The notes below the pieces were generated by a model. The model saw only the letters and a list, made by a program, of their open reading frames with translations, made no database searches and was not told where the DNA came from. Source: Epiperipatus broadwayi (Eukaryota; Onychophora; Udeonychophora; Euonychophora; Peripatidae). From it: a stretch of DNA of 64,000 nt. Positions 23,141 through 34,198 of the stretch are shown here, piece after piece. Position numbers and translations under genes: made by a program. Every line of letters begins with the position of its first letter. Position 1 is the first letter of the stretch. The stretch covers positions 2,188,411 through 2,252,410 of the forward strand of contig JAQFVV010000050.1 in NCBI GenBank assembly GCA_028023455.1. The letters run 5' to 3'.

Positions 23141-24811
23141 AAATAAAAAAAATGTAAAAATATTATTGCCAACAAAAAAATATTCTCGTATGTCATAAAT
23201 TAGCAAATAGAAATAAAGAAACAAATTACGACAAAAAATATTTTTAAAACGGTGATTAAAATAAAACATGTACTAAAAAAAGTCCTATTCAGTTATTTGC
23301 TAAAGAGACTGTTACAAGAATGTAGAGAAGATTAATAGATACAAATATGATGTGATGCAATGTGATCAATGATAGATGCAATGTAGGTTCTCAAAATCCG
23401 TTCATGCTACATCACTATAAACACAGCAGCCATGAGTAAATGAGAATCTAATTCCAGTTAAACAAAAGTGAAATACAGACATAAAAACACAACAATTAGA
23501 AAACAATGATGAAAAGAAAACACTGATGTTAGAATTGCTATGTTATCATAATTAGTACAGAACAATGGTTGATGATATGAGAAGCTAATGATCTTTTGCA
23601 GCTGTAGGAATCTACATCACTGAAGTAAAAGCAAATAGAGAGAAAAAATAACAGAAAGAATGATGTGAGTTAATGTAGTTATAAAGTTGTAATAATTATT
23701 GAGGCCTTGGGTCATTTGGTGGAGTTATTTAATTATATAATCAGGATATTCACTTAGTAGTACAAGTCACGGTGGCAGAGTCTGATGTTCAAGATCCATG
23801 GAATATGGCCCTGTTCTGTCACAGGTGGTACTCAAACCCTCTTATAAAATCTCCATGTAGTAATCATTGGTTTATTAATTATATTAATGAGTTAAATTAG
23901 GACTATGATAACATTCATTTAGATAAATTTTATTTAAAAAAATTTACGACTCCATCAAATTAAAATTGTGACAAAGTAAAAATTCTGATAAGGTTGTGAG
24001 TTAAAAGTATTCAGGAAAGAGTTTCTGAATGCACATATATATATACAAAAACATATAATTGCACATAATTTAATACAAATCCCATTTTTTCAGACTTCCT
24101 TTATTTTTTATTTTTTTTTATCCCAACTAAATATAAAGCAATTCAAATATAATATTGTTTTGTTTTGTATTTTTTTACATAAATTGTAATGAATATTTAT
24201 ATATTTTTTAAACGTTTTAATTTACAACTATATTATTGGTTTATTACTATTATTTAAGAAATATCGGTTATTTAAAGTGTATGGATTTTTACATAAACAC
24301 ACACGCACAAACATTTTTTTTTTAAAAAGGAAAAAATTAAAAAAAAAAATTTAAAATCCTGACATCTAGTAGAAATATTTTAAAGTAATTTCTCAAAGCA
24401 AATCCATATAAGTTTTTATTTTTATATAAAAAATATCATATATATAATTTATTTTGAGTTCTATGAGTAAAAGCAGAATGTTATTATTAAAAAATAGTGC
24501 ATTACAATCAAATGACAAAACTTCATCATCATCAGCGATGACTGTCATTTCTTGCCACACTTTTAATAAAATGTCTTCTACCATTTCAATTTTACAGATA
24601 CTTCATAAACGTAATAAGCTTTATATAATTAAGATTCATATAAAATTTAAAATTATTAAAATTTTTGAGCATTTCTTTAATTCTCTCGATACATTTATAT
24701 ATATTAAAAATTAATATATAAATATGTTCTATATGTGTTAATGTGTACCTTGCAATTATTTTACCACTGTTCTACTTATTATAATCCAGAATCTTGCATC
24801 ATTACTAACAT
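23141..24811. other. gene-free AT-rich stretch
   Basis: Overlapping open frames on opposite strands at 24393-24584 and 24454-24714 are low-complexity; neither has a family signature. A/T runs occur at 24310-24350 and there is a CA tract near 24297. No gene can be supported. Confidence 0.5.
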
Positions 24812-25410
24812 ATTTCGATCATCAGTTTCAATCATTACCGATTTATTGCAAGACGAAGGTCTCTTTCATATTTAATTCTGGCTCGCTACATCTTCTGGAA
24901 AACTTATTTCATTCATCCACCTAACATGTGGTCGCTTTCTAAGTCTTTTCTAATCTCTTGGAATCTATTTATCATCATATCTTTTTAAAATATGTCAGCT
25001 CAGCCCTATTTCAGCCATTTAATTGTTTTAGTCATATCAATGATACCTATTTGATCTCTTACCACCATATTTTCATTCAATCCGTCCATGTTACTATCAA
25101 CATACATTTCTCCATACTACACTACATGGTCTGGAGCATCTGCATGGCTTTGAAGTGAAGTGTCGAAGTTTTAACTTTATATGTGAAGATATGTAAAGTT
25201 ATATTCATTAAAAGTCTTTCTTTTTAAATGTATTGGTATACTTTTTTTTAATATACATATTATTTCTAATAAAAGCCCTCCATCTAAGTTTAAATGTATG
25301 CTAATTTTTGTTTATTATGTTTTCATTTGTATTAATATGTTTCCCAAGGTATTTGTAGCTATTATTAACTTTTTCTAATTTATAGTTGTATTTTTTTTTC
25401 ACTATTAAAT
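24812..25410 (-). mobile_element. LINE-A fragment, copy 6 (minus strand, decayed)
   Basis: The plus strand reads the reverse of LINE-A: 'gcaagacgaaggtctctttc' (C-terminus side), 'tctcttggaatctatttatc', 'tgtcagctcagccctatttc', then 'taaaagccctccatctaagt' and 'tcatttgtattaatatgttt' (thumb side). It spans about 600 bp without the GATGAT tail being clear. The plus-strand open frame 24958-25158 is a shadow. Confidence 0.75.
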
Positions 25411-25844
25411 TATGGCTACCAAAAACAATCCATCACAATTTAAGTCTATGATTAATTTCGTTAAGATATTTATAACTTTCCCCCAATTCATGTTTATCAA
25501 TAATTATTGCTTTCTTTTATGAAAAATCCTTTAACATGTACACACATGTAAATAATTTTATTCATGTAATTTTAAAAATATAAATATAAACTATAAAGGT
25601 TTTGTTTATATAAATTGTATGCTAAATCATGAATAGATTATCTTGCCATGTACAACTCTGAAGAAATCTCCAATCTAATCAAAATATTGTCAAGAGATCA
25701 ACATCTATAATGAATATTGGAAACAAAAAGAGTGAAATAAATTTACTTCAGGAGATTAGTTGTGAATTCAAGAATTCACAATCAGACCCTCTCTATCATT
25801 TTCTGGTGTTGTTCAACTTCTTATAAATTCACAAATTATATATC

Positions 25845-26345
25845 ATTTGATTATTTTTTCCCTGAATAGTGTAATGCAGTAGACAAATAAAAGACTCAAG
25901 TGCTAAAGTTCCACAGATCACAGTTCAAGTTTTGTTCTTTTGATGTTCAAATAGCATGTGCTCACCCAAGCAACAAACCATTTGATCACTTTTTCCTATA
26001 TGGTTGAGTGCATTGGTTGAGTGGCAGCCTCTAGAAATAAAGGTTCGTAGATCATAGGTCAATTCTGTCATTTCCAATATGCAAACATCATATGACCTCC
26101 CAAGCAACTAAACATTTTAATCACTTTGCCTTGTATAATTGAGTAAAGTAGCAGACCCAAGAACCATAGATCTGTGGATCACAACCCAATGCTGAAATTT
26201 TTGATGCTCAAACATTTTATAAGATATAAGCTATTTGGTTAAGTTTTGCCTTGTATGGTTTAGTATAGTGCAGAGTCACGGACTTTTTAGTTCAAATTCG
26301 TGGACCACAGATTCAGTTCAGCCACTTCTGGTGATAGGGCTTTTT
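25845..26345 (+). repeat. minisatellite, about four units of 115-140 bp
   Basis: Four diverged direct units begin near 25845, 25978, 26113 and 26228. Each contains a 'tttgatcactttt[tg]cct' phrase, a 'tggttgagtgcattgg'-like phrase, a 'ggttcgtagatcat' / 'gtggatcacaac' phrase and an 'aattctg.catttc' phrase, ending in 'caagcaac.aac' (first three). The open frame 25925-26107 (minus) is a shadow. A tRNA-like origin of the unit is possible but unproven. Confidence 0.7.
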
Positions 26346-26527
26346 ATGAACTATCAATAACATTTAATTTTGTTTTTTGCTTCAGAAATATGTATTAAAA
26401 TTAATTTTTATTAATTAATGATATTTAAGATTACATAATCATTACACATATATACGATAATGTAAGAATAGATATATGAAGAATATATAAAGAAAAACAT
26501 TCAAAAAATACATTTTTTAAGCAGTAA

Positions 26528-26579
26528 TGCTTACCCGGCTTTTGATTAGTACAAGTCACATTAAAAAGCCGGCTAAGCA
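26528..26579. repeat. short GC-rich hairpin with a third half-copy
   Basis: The arm TGCTTACCCGGCTTTT and the reverse arm AAAAGCCGGCTAAGCA match at 15 of 16 bases around a loop of about 20 bp. A third related word, 'agctggctaagtac', follows at about 26590. The arms stand out as GC-rich in AT-rich DNA. Confidence 0.65.
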
Positions 26580-26599
26580 CATAGTCAAGAGCTGGCTAA

Positions 26600-27424
26600 G
26601 TACAACATATTTTATGAGAGATTTTCTCTATATTTTCTTTATATATCTATTATTATATTTTAATCAGAGTTAAAGTTTATAATTTTATAGATAAATATAA
26701 TGAATAATACAACCACCTAAAATAGCCCTCTGCAGAACATAACATCATTCACAAGACTAATTAGATGCAAGTTGGTTCACAATGGTAACTGCTTCCCTTT
26801 TAGCTTTATTTTTTAAATAGCTATCGGTATACGCATGGGTCATAAAATAATCAAAAGATGATATACTGTATCAGATAACAAACTCAGTGCTTTAAAAATC
26901 CTTAGCTTGGTCTGAAATTCTTAGCTATCGTGAAAACTTTCAAACTTCTAAATCCTAAAGTGTGAGCATTTTGAACAAATGCATTTATGATATTGAAAAA
27001 GGGAAAGTTGAAAAAGGGAAAGTTGTTATCAATAGTGTTCGAACATGATTCCAAAGTCATAAAATACTTATTGTCATCTATGAATTTATTACGAGAGAGA
27101 AAATATGAATTCTAAATAATTAGCAACTTTCTCCATATGAGACAGTGCTACTTAAAGCAAGTCTGTGTAAAAAAATAGCGATCAAGTGAATTCCAAGTAA
27201 GCAAAAAGAAAAACAGTTTACCAATTGGAAAAAAAAGTATTGGGTTTAATAAATAAGTATATTTGATCTGTCAACAAAAACAATTTTTATGTCTGAGAAT
27301 TTATGAATTAGAAAAAATAAAATATTAAATCATCACATAACCACCATTTTCTATGCAGGTACATATTTTTTTTTAACACCAGTTTTCATTTAAAATGTCT
27401 TACCTTAATTATACATGAATCAAT
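26600..27424. other. non-coding spacer
   Basis: No gene is visible. A short tandem duplication of 'gaaaaagggaaagtt' lies at 26995-27025. 'aaatcatcacataaccacca' at 27330 is related to foldback family F. Confidence 0.45.
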
Positions 27425-28340
27425 TTTCAATATGAATCAATTAAAAGCAAAAACAAGAACTATATCTTCTTGGATTCTGGATTTACAGTATGCTTAGGAT
27501 CTCCAGAATCAAAGTGAAAACAAAAACTTCATTTTCTCAGATTTTGGATTTCATCTTTGCATGCTGATGATCTCTAGAAAAAAAATGAAAACCAGGAACT
27601 TCATCTTCTTGGATTCTGGACAAAATGAAAACAAGATCATTTTCTTGGATTCTGGATTTATAGTATGCTGATGATCTCCAGAATCAAAGTAAAAACAAAA
27701 ACTTCATCCTCTTGGATTCTGCATTTACAGTATGTTGCTGATCTCTAGAATCAAAGTGAAAATAAGAACTTCATTTTCTTGATTCTGGATTTCCAGTATG
27801 ATGATGGTCTCCAGAATCAAAATGAAAGCAAGACCTTCATCTTCTCAGATTCTGGATTTACAGTATGCTGATGGTTTCCAGAATCAAAATGAAAACAAGA
27901 ACTTTATCTTCTTGGATTCTGGATGTAACACGTGTTGATGATCTCCAGAATCAAAGTAAAAACATCATCATTTTGGATTCTGGATTTACAGCATAACTGA
28001 TGATTTCTAGAATGAAAATGAAAACCAGGAACTTCATGTTCTTGGATTCTGGATTTACAGTATGATAATGATCTACAGCATCAAAATGAAAACAAGAACT
28101 TCATCTTCTTGGATTGTGGATTTACAGTATGCTGATGGTCTCCAGAATCAAAATGAAAACAAGAACTTCATCTTCTCAGATTCTGGATTTACAGAATGCT
28201 GATGATCTCCAGATTCAAAGTGAAAACAAAAACTTCATATTCTTGGATTCTGAATTTACAGTATGCTGATGATCTCCAAAATCAAAATGAAAACAAAAAC
28301 TTTATCTTCTTGGATTCTGGATTTACAGTATGCTGAAGAT
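27425..28340 (+). repeat. minisatellite, about 13 units of 67 bp
   Basis: Roughly thirteen head-to-tail units of about 67 bp fill this block. The recurring phrases in order are 'gaacttcatcttcttgg', 'attctggatttacagtatg', 'ctgatgatctccagaatc' and 'aaaatgaaaacaa'. Units differ by point changes and one or two are shortened (for example near 27600 and 27960). There is no open frame through the array. The repeat ends abruptly at the LINE-B relic that follows. Confidence 0.9.
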
Positions 28341-29130
28341 TGTTCTATTTTTGCCAATTCAAAAAAAATGTTCTTAATGCCTTGACTGCAACACATAAAG
28401 ACTTTGGGTTATTAATGTTTAAGCAACTCAAGCTCTTTATGAAAAAGTAATGGAAGAAAAATTCTCAACAACTTTCAGCATGCATGGTTATCAACTTGAG
28501 AATGCAAACAAGTTCAAATACCTTCAGTAGTTTTATAAGTAGAATAAAGAACTTAGATGTTGAGATCCAACACTGCGTCTTTTGATTTTAACAAGATTAA
28601 AAAAAGAGTACTTCATCATAGGAAAATAACTATTGCAACTAAGTTGTATATAAAACTTTATCTAATTTATTCTATGGTTGGGAAACTTGGACACCCTATC
28701 ATATTATATAAGGACATTAGAAAAGTTTTATTTAAGAAGGCTTTATAAAATTTTGAAAGTACAATGGCACAATTGTAAAATCAATCACTAAGTTCTTCAG
28801 CTGCTGTACGTGATACAACTGAGTTCCTTATTGTAAAATGACACCTTCATTGGATTGGACATATAAACTGAACAACCAATGGAAATCTTTTTAAAATGTG
28901 TTTAATGATATACTTGATCATATGTTTCATAGCAGAGATATATCCCTTCTGTGTTACAAGGGTTATCTCAAAGACATTTAAAGAAAGGCAATGCCATTAT
29001 TTCCATTGGTGAGATATGGCAGAGAATAGAAGACGTTGGAGAGCTACAATTAAATATGATGTTGAAGTATTCTGAAAAGAAAAGTTTTCCGCTGAGGAAC
29101 TAAAAGACAAAATCGTAAAATATCAAGCAA
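28341..29130 (+). mobile_element. LINE-B 3' relic (plus strand)
   Basis: This is a second LINE family, decayed. Frame pieces read GYQLENANKFKYL (28486-28523, the 'V.KFKYLGS' block after the palm), then HHRKITIATKL and YSMVGKLGHP (decayed 'LLYGCETWTP' thumb) in the open frame 28557-28748. About 29010-29085 gives DMAENRRRWRATIKYDVEVF, the 'D.A.DR..WR' C-terminal signature of animal LINE reverse transcriptases. The same terminal block occurs in the minus-strand copy at 52.4 kb. Catalytic motifs are not included. Confidence 0.8.
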
Positions 29131-29161
29131 ACAGATAAATGAACTAGCATTAGGTGATAAT

Positions 29162-29310
29162 CATCATCATCATCATCATTCATTATCAATGTACTGCAAG
29201 ATGAAGGTCTCTCCAAGTTCAATCTATCTTCTCCGATTTTTAGCTTCTTTTCTCTGCATTACCCCTGCACACTTTCTTATTTCATACATCCATCTCACAT
29301 CTTTCTTATG
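29162..29310 (-). mobile_element. LINE-A 3' fragment, copy 7 (minus strand)
   Basis: The plus strand starts with (CATCAT)n at 29162-29179, then 'gtactgcaagatgaaggtct' and 'cctgcacactttcttatttc', the reverse of the LINE-A 3' end. It is about 150 bp long and breaks at about 29305, where a SINE-2 tail begins. Confidence 0.85.
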
Positions 29311-29525
29311 TTGGACTAATTCCATCATCTATGAGTGAATGTAGAATGTATAGACAATTTTAAACTTTATTTAAACTTTTCAAACACAAACAACTTGTTA
29401 ATAATAACACACAATTAGACAAAACTGGTTAGTAATTACACAACTTTTCGAGTAGTATTATTCTCCACTCTTCTTCAGCTGTTGCTGGCCTGATATGCAC
29501 AGAGACAGTACGTTCTATAAGTGGA
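29311..29525 (-). mobile_element. SINE-2 partial copy (minus strand)
   Basis: Shared blocks with 18731-18990 are 'actaattccatcatct', 'gttaataataacacac' and 'ctcttcttcagctgttgctg'. The tRNA-like head expected to the right is replaced by unrelated sequence after about 29520, so the 5' part is missing or lost. Confidence 0.6.
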
Positions 29526-31184
29526 CGTATTTGTGGTTCATAGATTAGATATGTATATTTACCGCAAAACACATTTTTAGAATAGCCCCCCCCCCCTTCT
29601 CTCTATCTTTATTTGGAATTGGAATGGCCATTTTTTTTGAGTGATTATTATTATTATAATGTGTATGTGGATTAATTTATACGTATATAGATATGTTCCA
29701 ATATGTAATTAATTTAGTTACAATTAATATGTATTATTCATGTTTCCGCAAACATACACAAATTTAGGTATATGTATCGCAAACGAATTGATTCATACTA
29801 AATTCTTACTAGCGAACGTGTGTTTATATATATGCAGTGTGTACACATGTCACTAACTGTAGACATATACAAAATTTTTAATCTATAATGTATTTATATA
29901 ATCATGCTAGTTAAACGAATTTTATAAAATACACTAGACATATTTCACACATACATAATGCGATCGTGATAAGTTAATATTAAAATAAAGATGAACAGAG
30001 AAACAAAACAAAGGATAGTGGCTTAAAATGAGATATTTTTCTCTTTTTTGTTAATTCCTAATAGGTTTTAATCTCAATGAACAGATAGACCTTTCTTAGT
30101 AAATAAATGCACTCAATGTTGGCGATACTGAGATGATTAGAAACCATAAACACCTCAACTTTCTTAATGGTTGCTATAGCAACCACACTCGCGAAGCAGA
30201 CTTCTGACACCTGAAATATTTTCAGTGGCAATTACAAACCCAGCTACTTAATTGGAAGTAAAATAACTCATTTAATAATTCGAAACATCCGTCTAATCAT
30301 TACAGCGCCTGAGATATTCCAGTAAAAGCATACCTAATCAACATCTTTCGGAAAATGCTGAAACATTTTTAGACCTGTTCAGAATTTTTAATGAATTTCA
30401 CTACGATTATACGACGAGGAAGCATCCACTTATTTAACGTAGGGGGTTAGAGGGAATAAACTATTTTAATCCACTTTGTATTGGAGTAGCAACCCTCAAG
30501 AATAAATAGGCTAGCCCTAAACATAAAAAAATGCGCCTCCTCAATCATTTTATATTGATTTGAAATCTATGAATTTCTGTCAGTCCCAGATTAAAATTGA
30601 AATTATTTGGCTACATCACCTCCTCCTTTCCCTCTCCAACGGCAATTATCAGTACAGTATTCAGTCATTTACATTACTATACGTTATGAATTTTATTGAT
30701 TCCGAATAGTACGTATCGGTAACGTTTTTCATTACGATTTTAACGAGCTTCTTTCTAAAAATAAAATTAATGTATTTTCAATTGATTATTCTTCAGCAAT
30801 ATAAATTAGCAGCCAATCTCCATATTAATGAATGTTTTGATCAAAAGCAGCAATATTGTTTTTCTTTTTTTTTACACCCCCCCCCCTCATCTCATCCGAA
30901 TTCTATAGCTGATTACAGAAGCAACGCAAAACCGTCATCAAAATCATGCAGCTTCCAGCACTTGTTTTATTCTAAAAGCGTTTAAAAAAAAACTATTTCG
31001 ACAGTATCATTTTTTAGTTCACAGAATTTTACTCTTCTTTCGTTATATTAGTGCTCAAAAAATTTCAATGTCTTCAATATGCGACAGAATGTAGCTGCTC
31101 CTTGACCGAAAACATCTACAAAAGATGCTACCGCAATGTGTTATATATATATATCTACGTATATATTATGTATCTGTACATAAA
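29526..31184. other. repeat-poor island, candidate regulatory DNA
   Basis: Compared with its flanks this block has fewer recognisable repeats, more CpG and less microsatellite. It contains an X-box-like palindrome (30169-30184), an 'attaatgaatg' homeodomain-type word at about 30825, C runs at 29588-29598 and 30879-30887, and TA-rich parts near 31145. The open frames at 30770-30985 and 31051-31320 have no recognisable domain. I see no gene; a conserved non-coding element is plausible but unproven. Confidence 0.4.
30169..30184. promoter_or_regulatory. RFX X-box-like palindrome
   Basis: GGTTGCTATAGCAACC is a perfect 16-bp palindrome. Its core GTTGCTATAGCAAC matches the inverted GTTGCC-type half-sites bound by RFX winged-helix factors, which in animals control ciliary genes among others. 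Whether it lies near a promoter cannot be told, since no gene is visible in the window. Confidence 0.5.
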
Positions 31185-31440
31185 GAGATTTGAATTTAGG
31201 ATTTTTCAGTCTATACTTGTTCTCCATTCCATCTCAAACAACCGACACACATTACCACATACATGCGAAAAAATAGATGATCCCCAATATGTCTACTTCG
31301 TGTGGAGCCAGCACTCATGAGTTGGGCCAGATCGTACATATCTACAGCGTGAGTGAAATTCTTTTCAAGATATTTGGGAATTCTTTCCCATGTAGCGGGC
31401 CCACAGCTATTTCAGCTGGCATTAAACATTGGTCAGTAAA
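31185..31440 (-). repeat. 360-bp family, unit in reverse orientation
   Basis: The stretch 'tttgaatttaggatttttc' to 'gatccccaatatgtctac', 'gagccagcactcatgagttg' and 'ggccagatcgtacatatc' aligns with 32783-32960 in the same orientation and with the reverse complement of 31680-32380. Open frames at 31051-31320 and 31277-31459 run into or through it and are probably repeat-derived. Confidence 0.65.
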
Positions 31441-31639
31441 TGTAGCTACTCTTAGCTAGAAGGTTAAACAAGGCTGGAAAAATGATTAAACTTACATCAT
31501 CCAGTAAAAACAAGAATAGAAAAATTGATTAAATTCACACTATTCAGTAATTGATGAACCTGGTTAATAGAGTTATATTTTTCATTACTCCTCCAGTAAG
31601 ACTATATAGAAAGTATGCTAATATTTTTTTATTAGACAT

Positions 31640-32385
31640 TCATTAGACTAGAGATTATCATTTAATATTAACCTACAGAAATATTATACATAAGTAGATA
31701 ATATCTAGGCTAATGAATGTCAAATAAAAATTATGATATATTTCCATTAAGTGGTTTGTGTCAAAGTTGAGAGGGCAGTGACATTGACATTTATCAGTTA
31801 AACTGTAGTAATTGGCTATCTATATATACTGAATGATGATATAGATGTGTATAAGAAATTGTGATCTGGGCCAACTGATGAGTGTTGGCTCAGTATGAAA
31901 TATGCATTTTGGGAATTACATATCTCTGGTCATATATTTTTTATTATATCCCTCCACAAGTGTTAAAAGTGGATAAAAACAGTCTCTACTCTGCATGAGA
32001 GTGATATAATGAAAATTACATTACAGAAATATTATTCAGTATTGGATAACCTCTAATCTAATGAATGACTAATAAAAATATTAATATACCTTCATTAACT
32101 AATCTGTGTTGAAGTTGTGAGGGCAGCATATTTGAGACATCAATTAAATTGTAATAATTTGTTGTATATACTGAACAATGATAAAGATAAGAAATTGTGA
32201 TCTGCACCAAGTGATGAGAGCTGTTTCAGAATGAAATGTGCATTTTGGAGATCATATATATTTTTCACATGTTTTTAATCATGTGTTTATGATTACAGCC
32301 CTCCACAAGGTATTAAAAGTAGATAGATACTAAATCCTAGCTTGTCCGACAGTGGTGTAATGAAAATTACACTACAGAAACATTA
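31640..32385 (+). repeat. 360-bp family, two tandem units in forward orientation
   Basis: Two units (about 31675-32030 and 32031-32385) align head-to-tail. Phrases in common are 'taatgaatg[at]c[at]aataaaaat', 'aagttg[at]gagggcag', 'aagaaattgtgatctg', 'gatgagtgttggctcag'-like, 'atgcattttgg', 'ccctccacaag' and 'ataatgaaaattacattaca'. They are clearly diverged. No open frame spans a unit. Confidence 0.75.
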
Positions 32386-32782
32386 ATTATACAAGGAAGG
32401 TCTTTCTACTGCTTTGGGTTATGTTCTAATAAAGTTTGTTTTACCATTTTTGCAAGCATCTTAATAATTTGAAGGGCTTTTTATTTTATAATGGAGCTCC
32501 AAATCCGAAATATTAAACAAAATTATATTAGATGGCAAGCAGAATAATGTTCCATCAATGATGATCAATAATTAAAACTTGCTTGCAGTATGTTAATGCA
32601 TAGTTATTCAAATTTGCCACCAGATGGAGAATTAAACAATACACATAGATAACCTTAATTCTTCAAACCTTTGTCTTCCTCTTATTTTAATATTAATTTA
32701 TCTGTAATTTTTATCACATTTAAACAAATCCATATCCAAATTTTATGTCGATATATATTTCCATTATATGTAAATAGAGCAG

Positions 32783-32965
32783 TTTGAATTTAGGATTTTT
32801 TCAGACTTTTCATCCTCTATTCTATCTCATACAGCCGATCCACATGACCACATACATGTGAAAAAGATACACAATCCCCAATATACATATTTTGTGCAAA
32901 ACAAGCACTCATTAAGGTTCAGATCATAATCTCGCACATACAATCGGTGCTTGGTTTATATTAGA
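32783..32965 (-). repeat. 360-bp family, unit in reverse orientation
   Basis: The sequence repeats that of 31185-31370: 'tttgaatttaggatttttt', 'ccacatgaccacatacatg', 'caatccccaatatacatatt' and 'acaagcactcattaag'. Together with the forward pair between them, the cluster has a reverse-forward-forward-reverse order. Confidence 0.65.
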
Positions 32966-34118
32966 TAATAATTCCTCAAATCTCAAATATATCAGCATTT
33001 GACATACATTTTTTCTCAAAAAGTGTACATTCTCATGATGAAGATACTACATTTTCTATTCTGTACCTCCATATATTATGCAATATATAAAATATTTTCT
33101 CCATTTCTTTACACAATACTCTACCTATGTTTGAACTAAGTAATAATTCATTCTCTCTATTTTATTATAAATAACATCTCTACCATAATTTTTAATTTTA
33201 TTCATATCTACATTTTTTTTTAAAAAAAAAACAACTTATTCACAGAACTAAGTAAAATTAAAAATATGATAATTCAAATCGTATTTCTAAAGAATCATTT
33301 GAATAGTCTTGAAAATTACATCCATTTTCTTATACATTGAAAACCTCCAGGTCAGCTATAAGTAAATTGAACTACCAGTCGATGTAAATGTAGAATGAGC
33401 CCACCTACACTTAGCTTTGTTCGTATATAAACGTATATAAACGTACCATTTTGTTTGTAAAATTATTTAACTGATTCTTTAATAATCTTATGAGTTGCAG
33501 TAGCAATGTTTACAGATGTAATTGTTTTTATGAATAGATTTGTATTACCAGTGTTACATATTTATAAGATATAATGTATTTACAAGTCCGTTAAAATTAT
33601 TACAATTTTTACTTAATTTTTGCACATATTTATTTCCATACTCATACAAAATTATAACCATTCAATGCACTTTTTCTTTAACAAATTATTATTCTAAATT
33701 TTTTCCCACTACCGCGTTTTTAATAAAATGTAAGTACGCATTCACCTGTGAAAATGTTAGTGTTTATCTGTTTGCAAATGATAAAATATAGAGATGATAG
33801 AAATCATTGTTTTTTCTCTATTTTTCTTCTTTTCCCTGGAAAAAATGTATTACCATTGGACATCATCAACTAATACAAACATTCGATATGTTAAGGATTA
33901 GAAATAGTAGTATTTTTGGATCTATTTATAGAATTATAATATTTATTTTTCGTTTTTATTTTTATTTTGAATTTTATGAATTTATTCTGAAAACGACCAA
34001 TAATATCATTATAATAAATGTTTTTAGTGGAGAAAAAATGATGTTTCTATAATCTTATTAATTTATGATTACTTATCCTTTTTATATATTAATACATTCC
34101 ATAATATATCTATATTCT
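32966..34118. other. AT-rich non-coding DNA, no gene seen
   Basis: The open frames at 33540-33791 and 33807-34052 encode Phe/Tyr/Ile-rich peptides with no motif, typical of AT-rich DNA. A duplicated 'gtatataaac' lies at 33424-33443. I do not support a gene. Confidence 0.5.
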
Positions 34119-34198
34119 GTGTCAAAGCATCGGCCGGGAAGCGACTCCGCAAACCGGCACAATTGCTTGCATGGCAGCCGTGCTGATTACTCGGCCAT
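34119..34198 (-). mobile_element. SINE-1 copy (minus strand)
   Basis: The minus strand reads from 'tggccgagtaatcagcacgg' through 'catgcaagcaattgtgccgg' and 'ttgcggagtcgcttcccggc' to 'cgatgctttgacac'. This is the SINE-1 body with A-box-like and B-box-like (GAGTCGCTTCCCGG) blocks. The minus-strand open frame 34069-34272 spans it and is an artefact. Confidence 0.85.

Noticed and set aside
25845-28340. Arrays considered as CRISPR
   Set aside because: The DNA is eukaryotic and the units are contiguous minisatellites with no spacers between repeats.
33540-34052. Two adjacent plus-strand ORFs of 83 and 81 codons
   Set aside because: Phe/Tyr/Ile-rich translations of AT-rich DNA without conserved blocks; no coding support.
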